Source: Geodermatophilus sp. TF02-6
Lineage (GTDB): Bacteria > Actinomycetota > Actinomycetes > Mycobacteriales > Geodermatophilaceae
Assembly (NCBI RefSeq): GCF_003319115.1
Contig: NZ_QOHF01000004.1
Location: 1 to 64,000 of the forward strand
DNA: 64,000 bases
Direction: 5' to 3'
Shown here: one piece after another, positions 29,115 to 38,128 of the stretch
How the letters are laid out: each line of letters begins with the position of its first letter
How positions within the stretch are numbered: position 1 is the stretch's first letter
The notes under the pieces: generated by a model
What the model was told of the DNA's origin: nothing
What the model saw: the letters and a program-made list of their open reading frames with translations, nothing else
Database searches by the model: none
Made by a program: the position numbers and the translations under genes

Positions 29115-30610
29115 GCCCGGACCTCCGTGGGGATCTCGACGGCGCGGCGCAGGATCTTGCCGGTCGGCCCCTTGGGGAGGCTGTCGACCAGCCAGACGTG
29201 CCGCGGGTACTTGTAGGCGGCCACCCGCTCCTTGACCCACACCTGCAGCTCGCCGGGGTCGGCGGAGGTGCCGGGCTTGAGCGCCACCGCCGCGGCCACC
29301 TCCTCGCCCAGCTCGGGGTGCGGGACGCCGACGCAGGCGGCCTCGGCGACCGCGGGGTGCTCGTAGAGGGCCTCCTCGATCTCCCGCGGGTAGACGTTGT
29401 AGCCGCCGCGGATAATCATCTCCTTCTTGCGGTCGACGATGAAGAAGTAGCCGTCGTCGTCCTGGCGGGCCAGGTCGCCGGTGCGGAACCAGCCGTCGGG
29501 GATGGCCTTGGCCGTCTCCTCGGGCTTGCCCCAGTAGCCCTTCATCACGTTCTCGCCGCGGATGGCGATCTCGCCGACCTCACCCGGGGGCACGTCGCGG
29601 CCCTCGTCGTCGACCAGGCGCATCTGCACGCCCGGGATCGGCGTGCCGATCGAGCCCGGCTTGCGCTCGGCGTGCAGCTGGTTGAACGACGCCACCGGCG
29701 AGGTCTCGGACAGGCCGTACCCCTCCATGATCACGCAGCCGAACTGCTTCTCGAAGGCCCGCATGACCTCCACCGGCATGGCCGACCCGCCGGAGACGCA
29801 CAGCCGCAGGCTGGAGACGTCGTACCGGTCGCGGTCGGGGGCGTGCAGCATCGCGGCGAACATCGTCGGCACGCCCTCGAAGATGGTCACCCGGTCGCGC
29901 TGGACGATCGAGAGCGCCTTGGCGCCGTCGAAGCGCGGCAGCAGGGTGAGGCAGGCGCCGGCGAGCACCGAGCCGTTGAGGCTGCAGGTCAGGCCGAAGA
30001 CGTGGAACAGCGGCAGGCAGCCCATGATCACGTCGTCCGGGGTGGCGCCGACCAGCTCGCTGCCGCCGTCGCGGGCGTTGCTGCGCAGGTTGGCGTGGGT
30101 GAGCTCGGCGCCCTTGGGCGGCCCGGTGGTCCCGGACGTGTAGAGGATCACCGCCGGGTCGTCGTCGGCCCGCTCCACCGTCTCGGTGTCCGCCGGGCCG
30201 GAGAGCGCCTCGCCGGGCCCTGTGGCCCCGACGACGACCGCTTCGACGCCCACCGTGGCCGCGGCCTCGCTGGCCGCCTCGGCGGCCGTGTCCAGCGCCA
30301 CGACCACCCGCGCGCCGGAGTCACGCAGGTAGTACTCGACCTCGCGCGCCTTGAGCAGGGGGTTCATCGGGACGACGGCGGCGCCGGCCATCAGCGTGCC
30401 GTAGAAGACCACCGGGAAGCTCAGCACGTTGGGCAGCACCATGCCCACCCGGTCGCCGGGTCGGACGCCGCGGGCCTGCAGCCCGGCGGCCACCCCGGCG
30501 GCGGCGTCCCGGAAGCCGTCGTAGTCGAGGACGGCGTCGTCCATGCGCAGCGCCGGACGCCCACCGTGTCTGCTGGTGGTGTCGAGCAGGTGCTGAGCGA
30601 GGTTGGTCAC
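29111..30610 (-). CDS. long-chain fatty acid-CoA ligase (AMP-forming)
   Basis: The 499-aa ANL-superfamily enzyme activates a carboxylic acid to its acyl-CoA through an acyl-AMP. The P-loop-like motif is [20 protein letters not shown], followed by [17 protein letters not shown], then [19 protein letters not shown] and the hinge [20 protein letters not shown]. The C-terminal catalytic Lys lies in [12 protein letters not shown]. It is probably a fatty acid or aromatic acid ligase; specificity is not visible. [12 protein letters not shown] start at 30610 is standard for the family. It is the first gene of the operon with the acyl-CoA dehydrogenase. Confidence 0.9.
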   Translation of the reverse strand: MTNLAQHLLDTTSRHGGRPALRMDDAVLDYDGFRDAAAGVAAGLQARGVRPGDRVGMVLPNVLSFPVVFYGTLMAGAAVVPMNPLLKAREVEYYLRDSGARVVVALDTAAEAASEAAATVGVEAVVVGATGPGEALSGPADTETVERADDDPAVILYTSGTTGPPKGAELTHANLRSNARDGGSELVGATPDDVIMGCLPLFHVFGLTCSLNGSVLAGACLTLLPRFDGAKALSIVQRDRVTIFEGVPTMFAAMLHAPDRDRYDVSSLRLCVSGGSAMPVEVMRAFEKQFGCVIMEGYGLSETSPVASFNQLHAERKPGSIGTPIPGVQMRLVDDEGRDVPPGEVGEIAIRGENVMKGYWGKPEETAKAIPDGWFRTGDLARQDDDGYFFIVDRKKEMIIRGGYNVYPREIEEALYEHPAVAEAACVGVPHPELGEEVAAAVALKPGTSADPGELQVWVKERVAAYKYPRHVWLVDSLPKGPTGKILRRAVEIPTEVRA

Positions 30611-30758
30611 TGGCCCTCTCCTCTTCCGAGCTGGGACGGGAAACGGCCCCTACCCGTCCGGGATGTGGTCTACCCCACGAGAGGTCAGGTCGTGGAGTGG
30701 CGCCCGCGCGGCGACCGGGACAGGCTCGGGCGCACCGACGACGACGGGAGGGCACCGC

Positions 30759-31541
30759 GTGAACAGCAGCAGCGCCGACAGGACCATCCTCGACATGTTC
30801 CGGCTCGACGGCCGGGTGGCGATCGTGACGGGGGCCTCCTCGGGCCTGGGCGCGGTCTTCGCCCGCGCGCTGGCCGAGGCCGGTGCCGACGTGGCGCTCG
30901 GTGCCCGCAGGGAGGACCGCCTCGCCGACACCCGCGCGGCGGTGGAGAAGGCCGGCCGGCGGGCGATCACCGTGCGCACCGACGTCGCCCGCCCGGAGGA
31001 CTGCCAGGGGCTCGTGGACGCCACGATGGCCGAGTTCGGCAAGGTCGACGTCCTGGTGAACAACGCCGGCGTCGGCACCGCCGTCCCGGCCACGCGGGAG
31101 ACCCCGGAGCAGTTCCGGCAGGTGATCGACGTGAACCTCAACGGCTGCTACTGGATGGCGCAGGCCTGCGGGCGGGTCATGAAGCCGGGCAGCTCCATCG
31201 TGAACATCTCGAGCATCCTGGGCCTGACCACCGCCGGGCTGCCCCAGGCGGCCTACGCGGCGAGCAAGGCCGGCCTGATCGGGCTGACCCGCGACCTGGC
31301 CCAGCAGTGGACCGGCCGCAAGGGCATCCGGGTCAACGCGCTGGCCCCCGGCTTCTTCGCCTCGGAGATGACCGACCAGTACCCCGAGGGCTACATCGAG
31401 GGCCAGCTGTCGCGCGCGCTGGTCGGCCGCCCCGGCGACCCCGACGAGCTGGCCGCGGCGCTGGTGTTCCTCGTCAGCGACGCCGGCGGCTACGTCACCG
31501 GCACGACGCTGCCGGTGGAGGGCGGCCTGCTCACCAGCTGA
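30759..31541 (+). CDS. SDR-family NAD(P)-dependent oxidoreductase
   Basis: The 260-aa enzyme of the classical short-chain dehydrogenase family contains the cofactor motif VTGASSGLGAVFARALAEAG, NNAGVGTAV, and the active-site Ser of VNISSILGL with the YAASKAGLIGL Tyr/Lys pair. It may act on a hydroxyacyl-CoA, given the neighbouring acyl-CoA genes, but other alcohols or ketones are possible. The GTG at 30759 lies 6 bases after GGGAGGGC. The gene diverges from the acyl-CoA ligase operon, so both start in the same 148-bp region. Confidence 0.88.
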   Translation: MNSSSADRTILDMFRLDGRVAIVTGASSGLGAVFARALAEAGADVALGARREDRLADTRAAVEKAGRRAITVRTDVARPEDCQGLVDATMAEFGKVDVLVNNAGVGTAVPATRETPEQFRQVIDVNLNGCYWMAQACGRVMKPGSSIVNISSILGLTTAGLPQAAYAASKAGLIGLTRDLAQQWTGRKGIRVNALAPGFFASEMTDQYPEGYIEGQLSRALVGRPGDPDELAAALVFLVSDAGGYVTGTTLPVEGGLLTS

Positions 31542-31585
31542 GGCCCCCGCGTCACCAGCTGAGTCGTCACGCCCTGCCGGCCGCT

Positions 31586-31625
31586 CTCGTGCGCTGCCGG
31601 CACGACCGCGCCCGCAGCGCACGAG
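31586..31625. terminator. hairpin between convergent SDR and hydrolase genes
   Basis: CTCGTGCGCTGC and GCAGCGCACGAG form a perfect 12-bp stem around a 16-base loop. It sits between two convergent stop codons and can act on both strands. Confidence 0.7.
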
Positions 31626-31655
31626 GGGAACCGGCAATGCCGCCGCCCGGCCCGG

Positions 31656-32534
31656 TCAGCGGGCGCGCTCGACCCGCGCGACCAGGGCACCGATGCGGTC
31701 GATGAGCTGCGGCCAGACCTCGCGGGGCAGGTCGTGGCCCATACCCTCCACGACCACCAGCTCCGCGCCCGGGATGGCCGCCGCCGTGGCCCGGCCCCCG
31801 CTGACGTCCACCAGCTGGTCCTGGGCGCCGTGGACGACCAGGGTGGGCACGCGGATCTCGCCGAGGTGCTCGGTGCGGTCGTGCGTGGTCAGGATCGCGG
31901 CCAGCTGCCGGGCCACCCCGGCCGGGTCGTACCGCCGGTCGAACGACAGCCCGGCGCGCTCGCGCACCGCCGCCTCGTCGAAGGCGTAGCCGGGGGAGCC
32001 GATGACGCGGTAGGTGTCCACCGTCCGCTGGATCGCGCCCTCGCGGTCGGTGGCCGGCGGCGCGAGCAGCGCGCCCATGGCCGCCTCGGCCGGAGCCCCC
32101 ACGGCCCGGTCACCCGTCGTGGACATGATCGAGGTGAGGCTGCGCACCTTCTCCGGGTGCCGGATGGCGACCAGCTGGGCGATCATCCCGCCCATCGACG
32201 CGCCGACGAGGTGCGCGCTGTCCAGGCCGAGGGCGTCGAGCAGGCCGGCGGTGTCGTCGGCCATGTCCGCCAGCGCGTACGGAGCACCGGCCGCGCCGGC
32301 CATGACCTGCAGCACGTCGGGCGCACCGGCCTGGTCCAGGTGGGTGGACAGGCCGATGTCGCGGTTGTCGAACCGGATGACGTACAGCCCACGGCCGGCC
32401 AGCTCGCTGCAGAACTCGTCGGGCCAGCCGAGCATCTGCGTGGCCAGGCCCATCACCAGCAGGAGGGGTGGGTCCTCCGCCGACCCGAACGTCTCGTAGG
32501 CGATCTCGACGTCACCGACACGGGCGTGCTGCAC
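31656..32534 (-). CDS. alpha/beta hydrolase
   Basis: The protein of about 292 aa has the alpha/beta-hydrolase fold. The nucleophile elbow is HLVGASMGGMIAQLVAIRHPE (Ser in G-A-S-M-G), the Asp lies in LVVHGAQDQLVDVSGG, and the His in VEGMGHDLPREVWPQ. The oxyanion loop is PPLLLVMGLATQMLGWPDEF. The substrate is not known. The GTG at 32534 is preferred because GGAG precedes it by six bases; GTG at 32546 would add four residues. It is a single gene converging on the SDR. Confidence 0.85.
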   Translation of the reverse strand: MQHARVGDVEIAYETFGSAEDPPLLLVMGLATQMLGWPDEFCSELAGRGLYVIRFDNRDIGLSTHLDQAGAPDVLQVMAGAAGAPYALADMADDTAGLLDALGLDSAHLVGASMGGMIAQLVAIRHPEKVRSLTSIMSTTGDRAVGAPAEAAMGALLAPPATDREGAIQRTVDTYRVIGSPGYAFDEAAVRERAGLSFDRRYDPAGVARQLAAILTTHDRTEHLGEIRVPTLVVHGAQDQLVDVSGGRATAAAIPGAELVVVEGMGHDLPREVWPQLIDRIGALVARVERAR

Positions 32535-32622
32535 CTCGTTCTCCACGCCGAGGAGGGTAGTGAGGCGGACTGCGCCGGGCCGGACGGCAGAGCCGGCGGC
32601 GCCCGACCGGAGGGAGTCGACG

Positions 32623-32793
32623 ATGACGCTGGCCGCGAGCACCCCGACCGTCGCACGAGGGTCCGACCCGACGCCGGCCGCCCCTGCCCCACCGCCTCCC
32701 GCCCCCGGTGAGCCCGCTCCCGGGCAGACCAGCCCCGGGGAGCCCGGCGAGCCGACACCCGACGAGTCCACCACGGACGAGCCCGGCCCCTGA
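32623..32793 (+). CDS. possible small Pro-rich protein
   Basis: A 56-codon reading frame with a good Shine-Dalgarno (GGAGGGAG) eight bases before ATG encodes a low-complexity peptide of Pro, Ala, Gly, Glu and Thr (for example [19 protein letters not shown]). It has no hydrophobic segment and matches no family I know. It lies between the divergent hydrolase gene and deoC. It could be a real small protein, or a chance frame in GC-rich DNA. Confidence 0.3.
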   Translation: MTLAASTPTVARGSDPTPAAPAPPPPAPGEPAPGQTSPGEPGEPTPDESTTDEPGP

Positions 32794-32941
32794 CCGCCGG
32801 CCGACTGACCCGGCCGGCGGTCAGCCTCGCACGGCGCCCGGGTCAGCTGCCACCGCCACTCGCCGCGATCCTGCGCCCGGCCTATCCTGTCGCTGTCCGG
32901 TCCCCGACCTTGCGCCCGGCCGGAGTGGCAGGAGTTCCGAC

Positions 32942-33598
32942 ATGCGCACCCGCACGAACGTCGCAGCGCACATCGACCACACCCTGCTCAAGCCCGAGGC
33001 CACCGCCGCGGACGTCGAGGCGCTGCTGGCCGAGGCGGCTGAACTGAGCACGTACGCGGTGTGCGTCTCTCCGAGCCGGCTGCCGCTGGTCCCCCCGGCC
33101 GGGGTCAAGGTCGCCACCGTCTGCGGCTTCCCCTCCGGCGCCCACCACGCCGACGTCAAGGCTTTCGAGGCCGCCCGATCCGTTGCCGACGGCGCCGACG
33201 AGGTCGACATGGTCATCGACCTCCCGTACGCCCGCGCTGGGGACTTCGCAGCCGTCGAGGCCGAGATCCGCGTCGTGCGGAAAGCGGTGCCCACCCCGGT
33301 CGTGCTCAAGGTCATCCTCGAGACCGCCGTCCTGACCGACGACCAGATCGTCGGCGGCTGCCGCGCGGCCGAGGCCGCCGGTGCCGACTTCGTGAAGACC
33401 TCTACCGGGTTCTCCCCTGCGGGGGGCGCGAGCGTCCACGCCGTCGAGTTGATGGCCGCCACCGTCGGCGGGCGTCTGGGCATCAAGGCCTCGGGGGGCA
33501 TCCGCACCCCCGAGGCTGCGCTGGCGATGCTCGACGCCGGTGCAACTCGTCTCGGCCTGTCCGCCTCCCGCGACATCCTGGAAGGACTGAGCGCGTGA
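32942..33598 (+). CDS. deoC: deoxyribose-phosphate aldolase
   Basis: The 218-aa class I aldolase cleaves 2-deoxyribose 5-phosphate to glyceraldehyde 3-phosphate and acetaldehyde, the last step of deoxynucleoside breakdown. The Schiff-base Lys lies in [10 protein letters not shown], the second Lys of the relay in [15 protein letters not shown], and further conserved blocks are [20 protein letters not shown] and [10 protein letters not shown]. It is the first gene of a cassette with the mutase, deoD and an MFS transporter; its stop overlaps the mutase start by four bases. The promoter probably lies in 32800-32940, but no box was convincing. Confidence 0.95.
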   Translation: MRTRTNVAAHIDHTLLKPEATAADVEALLAEAAELSTYAVCVSPSRLPLVPPAGVKVATVCGFPSGAHHADVKAFEAARSVADGADEVDMVIDLPYARAGDFAAVEAEIRVVRKAVPTPVVLKVILETAVLTDDQIVGGCRAAEAAGADFVKTSTGFSPAGGASVHAVELMAATVGGRLGIKASGGIRTPEAALAMLDAGATRLGLSASRDILEGLSA

Positions 33599-35289
33599 GC
33601 ATCGATGCCCGTGAGACGCACCACCTCGTCGACCGCGCTCGCGCCTGGATCGCCCAGGACCCCGATGCCGCCGCACGGAAGGAACTGACTGCGCTCGTCG
33701 AGGCCGCCGAGCAGGGGGACGCGATGGCGCGCGAGGGTCTCGCTTCCCGCTTCGCCGGCCCGCTCACCTTCGGCACCGCCGGGCTGCGCGGCATGGTCGG
33801 AGCGGGGGAGACCCGCATGAACACCGCCGTCGTCACCCGCGCCACCGCCGGGCTGGCCCGCTACCTCCTCGACATCATCGGCGCCTCCCCGCGCGTCGTG
33901 GTCGGCTCCGATGCCCGGCACGGCTCCGCGGCGTTCCGCTGCGCCACCCTCGGCGTGCTCTCCGCCGCCGGGGCGACCGCTCTCGCGCTGCCGGCGCAGC
34001 TGCCCACCCCCGTCACGGCGTTCGCAGTGCGCGACCTCGACGCCGACGCCGGCGTCATGATCACCGCCTCCCACAACCCGCCCGCCGACAACGGCTACAA
34101 GGTCTACCTCGGGGGCCGTGCCGCCACCGGTGCGGCACGTGGCGTGCAGATCGTCCCGCCTGCGGACGCCGAGATCGCGGCTCGTATCGAGGCCGCGCCC
34201 GGGGCCGCCGACGTGCCGGTCGACGACACTCGTGTCGAGACCGTCGGCGACGAGCTGCTCGAGCGCTACACCGTTCGCGCCGCCTCCCTGCGCGGCACCG
34301 CCGAGCCGACCTCCGTGCGGGTCGTGCTGACCCCGATGCACGGCGTCGGCGGCGCCACCGCCCAGGAGGTACTGCGCCGCGCCGGCGTCCCCGACGTCCA
34401 CGTCGTGGCCGCGCAGGCCCGACCCGACCCCGACTTCCCCACCGTCCCCTTTCCCAACCCGGAGGAGAAGGGCGCGATCGACCTCGCGCTCGAGCTTGCC
34501 CGGGAGGTCGAGGCCGACGTCGTCATCGCGATCGACCCGGACGCCGACCGGTGCTCGGTTGCGATCCCGCAGCACGACGGCACCTGGCGCCAGCTCACCG
34601 GTGACGAGATCGGCGCCGTTCTCGGCGAGCAGGCCGCCTGCGACTCCTCCCGCGAGGGCGACACCCTCGCGTGCTCCATCGTCTCCTCCCGCCTGCTCGG
34701 GCGCATCGCCGCCGCCCACGACCTGCGGCACGCGACCACGCTCACCGGATTCAAGTGGATCGCCCGCACCCCGGATCTGCGCTTCGGGTACGAGGAGGCC
34801 ATCGGCTACTGCACCGACCCGGCCGGTGTGCGCGACAAGGACGGCATCACCGCCATGGTCCGCACCGTCACCCTGGTCGACGAACTGGCTCGCGACGGCC
34901 GCACGATCGAGGACCTGCTCGACGAGCTCGCCCGCGAGCACGGCCTGCACGCGACCACGCAGCTGAGCATCCGAGTGACCGACCGACAGCTGATCACCGA
35001 GGCCCTCGACCGGCTCCGCGCCGCCGAGCCCACCGAACTCGCCGGTTCCCCGGTGACCGAGGTCGTCGACCTCGCCGAGGGCAGCGCGGATCTCCCTCCC
35101 ACGGAGGGAGTGCTGTTCCTCACCGAGGCCGGCGACCGGGTCATCGCCCGGCCCTCCGGCACGGAGCCGAAGCTCAAGTGCTACCTCGAGGTCATCCTGC
35201 CGTGCGACGGCGACGACGTCCCACGCGAGCGCGCCGCCGCACGCCTCGAACAGCTCAGCAACGACGTGCGGGCCCTGCTGGGGCTGTGA
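33595..35289 (+). CDS. phosphosugar mutase, alpha-D-phosphohexomutase family
   Basis: The 564-aa enzyme of the phosphoglucomutase/phosphomannomutase family starts with the conserved [20 protein letters not shown]. The phosphoserine loop is [18 protein letters not shown], the metal-binding loop [11 protein letters not shown], and the substrate loops are FGYEEAIGY and [16 protein letters not shown]. In this operon, between deoC and deoD, it most likely converts (deoxy)ribose 1-phosphate to the 5-phosphate, the job of a phosphopentomutase, as shown for other PMM-like enzymes in deo clusters. This is inference; phosphoglucomutase activity is also possible. Confidence 0.9.
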   Translation: MSIDARETHHLVDRARAWIAQDPDAAARKELTALVEAAEQGDAMAREGLASRFAGPLTFGTAGLRGMVGAGETRMNTAVVTRATAGLARYLLDIIGASPRVVVGSDARHGSAAFRCATLGVLSAAGATALALPAQLPTPVTAFAVRDLDADAGVMITASHNPPADNGYKVYLGGRAATGAARGVQIVPPADAEIAARIEAAPGAADVPVDDTRVETVGDELLERYTVRAASLRGTAEPTSVRVVLTPMHGVGGATAQEVLRRAGVPDVHVVAAQARPDPDFPTVPFPNPEEKGAIDLALELAREVEADVVIAIDPDADRCSVAIPQHDGTWRQLTGDEIGAVLGEQAACDSSREGDTLACSIVSSRLLGRIAAAHDLRHATTLTGFKWIARTPDLRFGYEEAIGYCTDPAGVRDKDGITAMVRTVTLVDELARDGRTIEDLLDELAREHGLHATTQLSIRVTDRQLITEALDRLRAAEPTELAGSPVTEVVDLAEGSADLPPTEGVLFLTEAGDRVIARPSGTEPKLKCYLEVILPCDGDDVPRERAAARLEQLSNDVRALLGL

Positions 35290-35329
35290 TCAGCCGCCCA
35301 TTCCCCGGACGACGACGAAGGAGTCCACC

Positions 35330-36055
35330 GTGGCCCTGCTCGACACCGCCGGCAAGGAGACCCCGCACATCAAACCGGACGGCGTCCCGATCGCCGAGAC
35401 GATCCTGCTGCCCGGCGATCCGCTGCGCGCGAAGTTCATCGCGGAGACCTACCTCGAGGACGCCAAGGGCTTCAACGAGGTCCGCAACATGCTCGGCTTC
35501 ACCGGCACACACCAGGGCACGCCGGTGTCGGTGATGGGCACCGGCATGGGGATTCCCTCGATCTCGCTGTACACGTGGGAGCTCATCCACGTCTTCGGGG
35601 TCAAGAACCTCATCCGCGTCGGCTCCTGCGGAGCCCTGCAGGACGACGTGGAGCTCTACGACGTCGTGCTCGCGCAGGGGGCCTCGACCGACTCGAACTT
35701 CCTGCACCAGTTCGGGTTGCCGGGCGCCTTCGCCCCGCTGTCGTCGTTCCGGTTGCTCGAGGCCGCCAAGCGCATCGCCGACGAGAAGGGCCAGCGCACC
35801 CACGTCGGCAACGTCCTCTCCAGCGACGTCTTCTACTCCGCCGAGCCGCAGTCCTCCCAGAAGTGGGCACGGATGGGCATCCTCGCCGTCGAGATGGAGT
35901 CGGCGGGGCTGTTGGCCACCGCGGCGGCCGCGGGCGTCGACGCGCTGGCGATCTTCACCGTCAGCGATCAGCTCGTGAAGGGCCGGCACGCCACTCCGGA
36001 GGAGCGCCAGACGGCGTTCACCCGGATGATCGAGATCGCTCTCGGTCTGGCCTGA
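35330..36055 (+). CDS. deoD: purine-nucleoside phosphorylase, DeoD type
   Basis: The 241-aa hexameric-type phosphorylase splits purine (deoxy)nucleosides with phosphate into base and (deoxy)ribose 1-phosphate. Family blocks are LLPGDPLRAKFIAETYLED, MGTGMGIPSISLYTWEL, IRVGSCGAL (phosphate and ribose binding), AVEMESAGLLA and FTVSDQLVKG, whose Asp protonates the purine. The GTG start at 35330 has AAGGAG upstream. It follows the mutase by 40 bases and precedes a transporter gene by 32 bases, so the set forms a nucleoside salvage operon. The product would feed the mutase and then DeoC. Confidence 0.95.
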   Translation: MALLDTAGKETPHIKPDGVPIAETILLPGDPLRAKFIAETYLEDAKGFNEVRNMLGFTGTHQGTPVSVMGTGMGIPSISLYTWELIHVFGVKNLIRVGSCGALQDDVELYDVVLAQGASTDSNFLHQFGLPGAFAPLSSFRLLEAAKRIADEKGQRTHVGNVLSSDVFYSAEPQSSQKWARMGILAVEMESAGLLATAAAAGVDALAIFTVSDQLVKGRHATPEERQTAFTRMIEIALGLA

Positions 36056-36087
36056 CCGTCTCTCGCACAGACTCCAGGAGCCCCCTG

Positions 36088-37608
36088 ATGTCACACGCCA
36101 CCCCCGCCGGCGCCGACCTGCCCGCCAGCGACGACGTCCCGGCCGCAGCCACCCCGACCGCGGGCATCGAGGCCGCGGCCGCTCCGTCCCGGTCGGTGCC
36201 ACCGCGCAGGGCCCCGGTGCGCAACCCCAAGCGCGCCGTCCCGATCCTGCTGGCGATATTCGTCTTCGCCCTGGTCATCGACAACGGCTTCAAGTACATG
36301 TCGCTGCCGATCTCTCAGGATCTGGGCCTGGACATCAACACGGTGAGCCTTCAGGCGACGCTCGCCGGCATCATCATCGGCATCGGCGCCGTCGTTTACT
36401 CGACGCTCGCGGACTCGGTGAGCATCCGCCGCCTGCTCGTCGCCTCCATCATCCTGATGGCGATCGGCTCGCTCATCGGTTTCGCCGGCCAGAACTCCTT
36501 CCCCGTCGTGCTGACCGGCCGCATCGTCCAGACCGCCGGTCTCGCGGCCGCCGAGACCCTGTACGTCGTCTACGTCACGAAGTACCTCTCGAAGAGGGAT
36601 CAGAAGACCTACCTCGGGTTCAGCACGAGCGCGTTCCAGCTCTCAGTGTTCATCGGTGTGGTCGGCAGCGGTTTCATCGCCACCTCCATCGGCTGGACCG
36701 CGCTGTTCCTGATCACGCTGCTCGCCTTGCTGGCCCTGCCGGGCATCATCAAGTACGTCCCGAAGGAGCAGCAGGTCGGCTCGCGGCTCGACGTCTTCGG
36801 CCTGCTCCTCATCGCCGTCTTCGCCACCTCCGTGATGCTGTTCATGCAGCACTTCAACTGGGTCTGGCTGCTCCCGGTTCTCGGGGCTCTCGCGCTGTTC
36901 GTGTGGCACATCCGCACCCACGACGACGCCATCGTCACCAGCGAGTTCTTCGCGAACAAGTCCTACACCTTGATGCTCATCGTGGTGTTCGTGCTGTACT
37001 CCGTGTCTCTCGGGTACACGTTCATCCTCCCGTTCCTGATGTCCGACGTCCACGGCTACGACGTCGCACGGACCTCCCTCGTGATCGGCCCGGGGTACGC
37101 GGTGGCCGCGGTCGTCGGCGCGCTGTCGGGCGTGATCGCCAAGGTGCTGAACTCGAGGCAGGCGATCACGATCGCGATCGCGATGATCACGCTGGCGCTC
37201 GTGGTACCCGCATTCCTCGTCGAAACCTCGGTCGCCGTCTTCGTGATCTCCATGATCGTGTTCGTGAGCGGCTTCGCGTTGATGTACGCACCGCTGCTGT
37301 CGACCGCGGTCGGGGACATCCCGCCGGAGAAGTCCGGTGTCGCGATTGGCTTCTACAACATGACGATCAACATCGCCGTGCCGATCGGCATCGCGTACAC
37401 CGCCGCTCTGGCCGGGTCGAATGTCTCGTTCCTGTCGGGCCCGACCGGCGCCTCGGGTGACAGCGCCGGCGTCTACGCGACGATCCTGCTGATCCTCGCC
37501 GCCATCTCCGCTCTCGCGTTCGTGCTGTACCAGGTCTTCGCGCGGATCCTGCAGCGTGACGGCGACCGGGTGGAGCGGCAGGTCGTCGAGGACGCCACCG
37601 AGCTCTGA
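36088..37608 (+). CDS. MFS transporter, probable nucleoside importer
   Basis: The 506-aa membrane protein has a 48-residue Ala/Pro-rich cytoplasmic N-terminus, then about 14 helices of the DHA2-like MFS group. Motif-A-like loops are TLADSVSIRRLLVASIILMA and KYLSKRDQKTYLGFSTSAFQ; GVAIGFYNMTINIAVPIG lies in a late helix. Substrate is inferred from the preceding deoC-mutase-deoD genes, which require nucleoside uptake; the DHA2 group mostly exports drugs, so this should be taken with care. CAGGAG precedes the ATG at 36088. Codon use is less GC-biased than in neighbouring genes. Confidence 0.82.
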   Translation: MSHATPAGADLPASDDVPAAATPTAGIEAAAAPSRSVPPRRAPVRNPKRAVPILLAIFVFALVIDNGFKYMSLPISQDLGLDINTVSLQATLAGIIIGIGAVVYSTLADSVSIRRLLVASIILMAIGSLIGFAGQNSFPVVLTGRIVQTAGLAAAETLYVVYVTKYLSKRDQKTYLGFSTSAFQLSVFIGVVGSGFIATSIGWTALFLITLLALLALPGIIKYVPKEQQVGSRLDVFGLLLIAVFATSVMLFMQHFNWVWLLPVLGALALFVWHIRTHDDAIVTSEFFANKSYTLMLIVVFVLYSVSLGYTFILPFLMSDVHGYDVARTSLVIGPGYAVAAVVGALSGVIAKVLNSRQAITIAIAMITLALVVPAFLVETSVAVFVISMIVFVSGFALMYAPLLSTAVGDIPPEKSGVAIGFYNMTINIAVPIGIAYTAALAGSNVSFLSGPTGASGDSAGVYATILLILAAISALAFVLYQVFARILQRDGDRVERQVVEDATEL

Positions 37609-37700
37609 CTCTGATCGAGCTGCCGCGCGGCGCCCCCAGACCTCTCGTCCGAGGGGTTCGCGAGCCGTTGACCGGCACATGGACGGGGCCGCGCGACCGC

Positions 37701-37940
37701 TCACCGGCCCAGCGCGACCACTGCGTCGAGGCCGGCCTGCAGGTCGGTCACCAGGCCCGCCGGGTCGGGAACCGCCGCGGTGTCGAGGTTGACGCCGATG
37801 CAGCACTGCCCCTCGTACCAGAGCAGCGTGACCATCGCCCCACAGCCCGGCGGTGGGCCGAACGGGAACATCCGCAGGATCTGTGACCCGGCGATGTAGA
37901 CCGGATGCGGAACGCCCGGCCCAACCCGCAGATGACAAGC
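37701..37940 (-). pseudogene. truncated C-terminal remnant of a wax ester synthase/diacylglycerol acyltransferase
   Basis: About 80 codons read VGPGVPHPVYIAGSQILRMF, PFGPPPGCGAMVTLLWYEGQCCIGVNLD and DPAGLVTDLQAGLDAVVAL. This is the C-terminal DUF1298 part of WS/DGAT enzymes, which end after a [ST]NVPGP-VYLAG segment. The rest of the usual 450-residue protein, including HHxxxDG, is missing. The frame opens only shortly before the homology, near the tRNA-Arg terminator, and no good ribosome-binding site is seen. I read it as a gene fragment left at the edge of the nucleoside cassette. Confidence 0.6.
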
Positions 37941-37943
37941 GCC

Positions 37944-37966
37944 CGAACCCACGATCCGTGGGTTCG
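37944..37966 (-). terminator. hairpin downstream of tRNA-Arg
   Basis: CGAACCCACG and CGTGGGTTCG are perfectly complementary around a 3-base loop. On the minus strand this is 31 bases after the tRNA end and probably terminates its transcript. Confidence 0.65.
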
Positions 37967-37974
37967 GCGTCCAG

Positions 37975-37990
37975 GATGTCCTGAGACATC
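37975..37990. repeat. short palindrome beside tRNA-Arg
   Basis: GATGTC and GACATC are separated by CTGA. Sequences of the form GATGTCTCAGGACATC are familiar to me from the ends of IS481-type elements in actinobacteria; here no transposase is present, so it could be a scar of a lost insertion. This identification is tentative. Confidence 0.35.
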
Positions 37991-37997
37991 ACAGAGG

Positions 37998-38069
37998 TGC
38001 CCCCGGCAGGATTCGAACCTGCGCACCCGCCTCCGGAGGGCGGTGCTCTATCCCCTGAGCTACGGGGGC
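37998..38069 (-). tRNA. tRNA-Arg (anticodon CCG)
   Basis: The minus strand folds as a cloverleaf. The acceptor arms are GCCCCCG and CGGGGGC, followed by discriminator A. The anticodon arm is CCGCC/GGCGG with loop CTCCGGA, so the anticodon is CCG and reads CGG. The T arm carries GGTTCGAATCC. CCA is not encoded. It lies next to the end of the nucleoside cassette and a gene fragment, the usual position for integrated DNA. Confidence 0.95.
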
Positions 38070-38128
38070 TCTGCGGTGGGGCAGGGAAGAACCTACCAGG
38101 CCACCGAGAACTCTCGGACAGCGGTGCG

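Noticed and set aside
32623-32793. Small Pro-rich frame considered as a cell-wall or secreted protein
   Set aside because: No signal peptide, no sorting motif and low-complexity content; kept only as a low-confidence feature.
33595-35289. Calling the mutase phosphomannomutase ManB
   Set aside because: The deo operon context favours a pentose 1-phosphate substrate, and sequence alone cannot settle it, so a neutral family name is given.
37975-38069. Attachment site of an integrated phage at tRNA-Arg
   Set aside because: No integrase or phage genes are present and no direct repeat of the tRNA 3' end was found in the neighbouring sequence.
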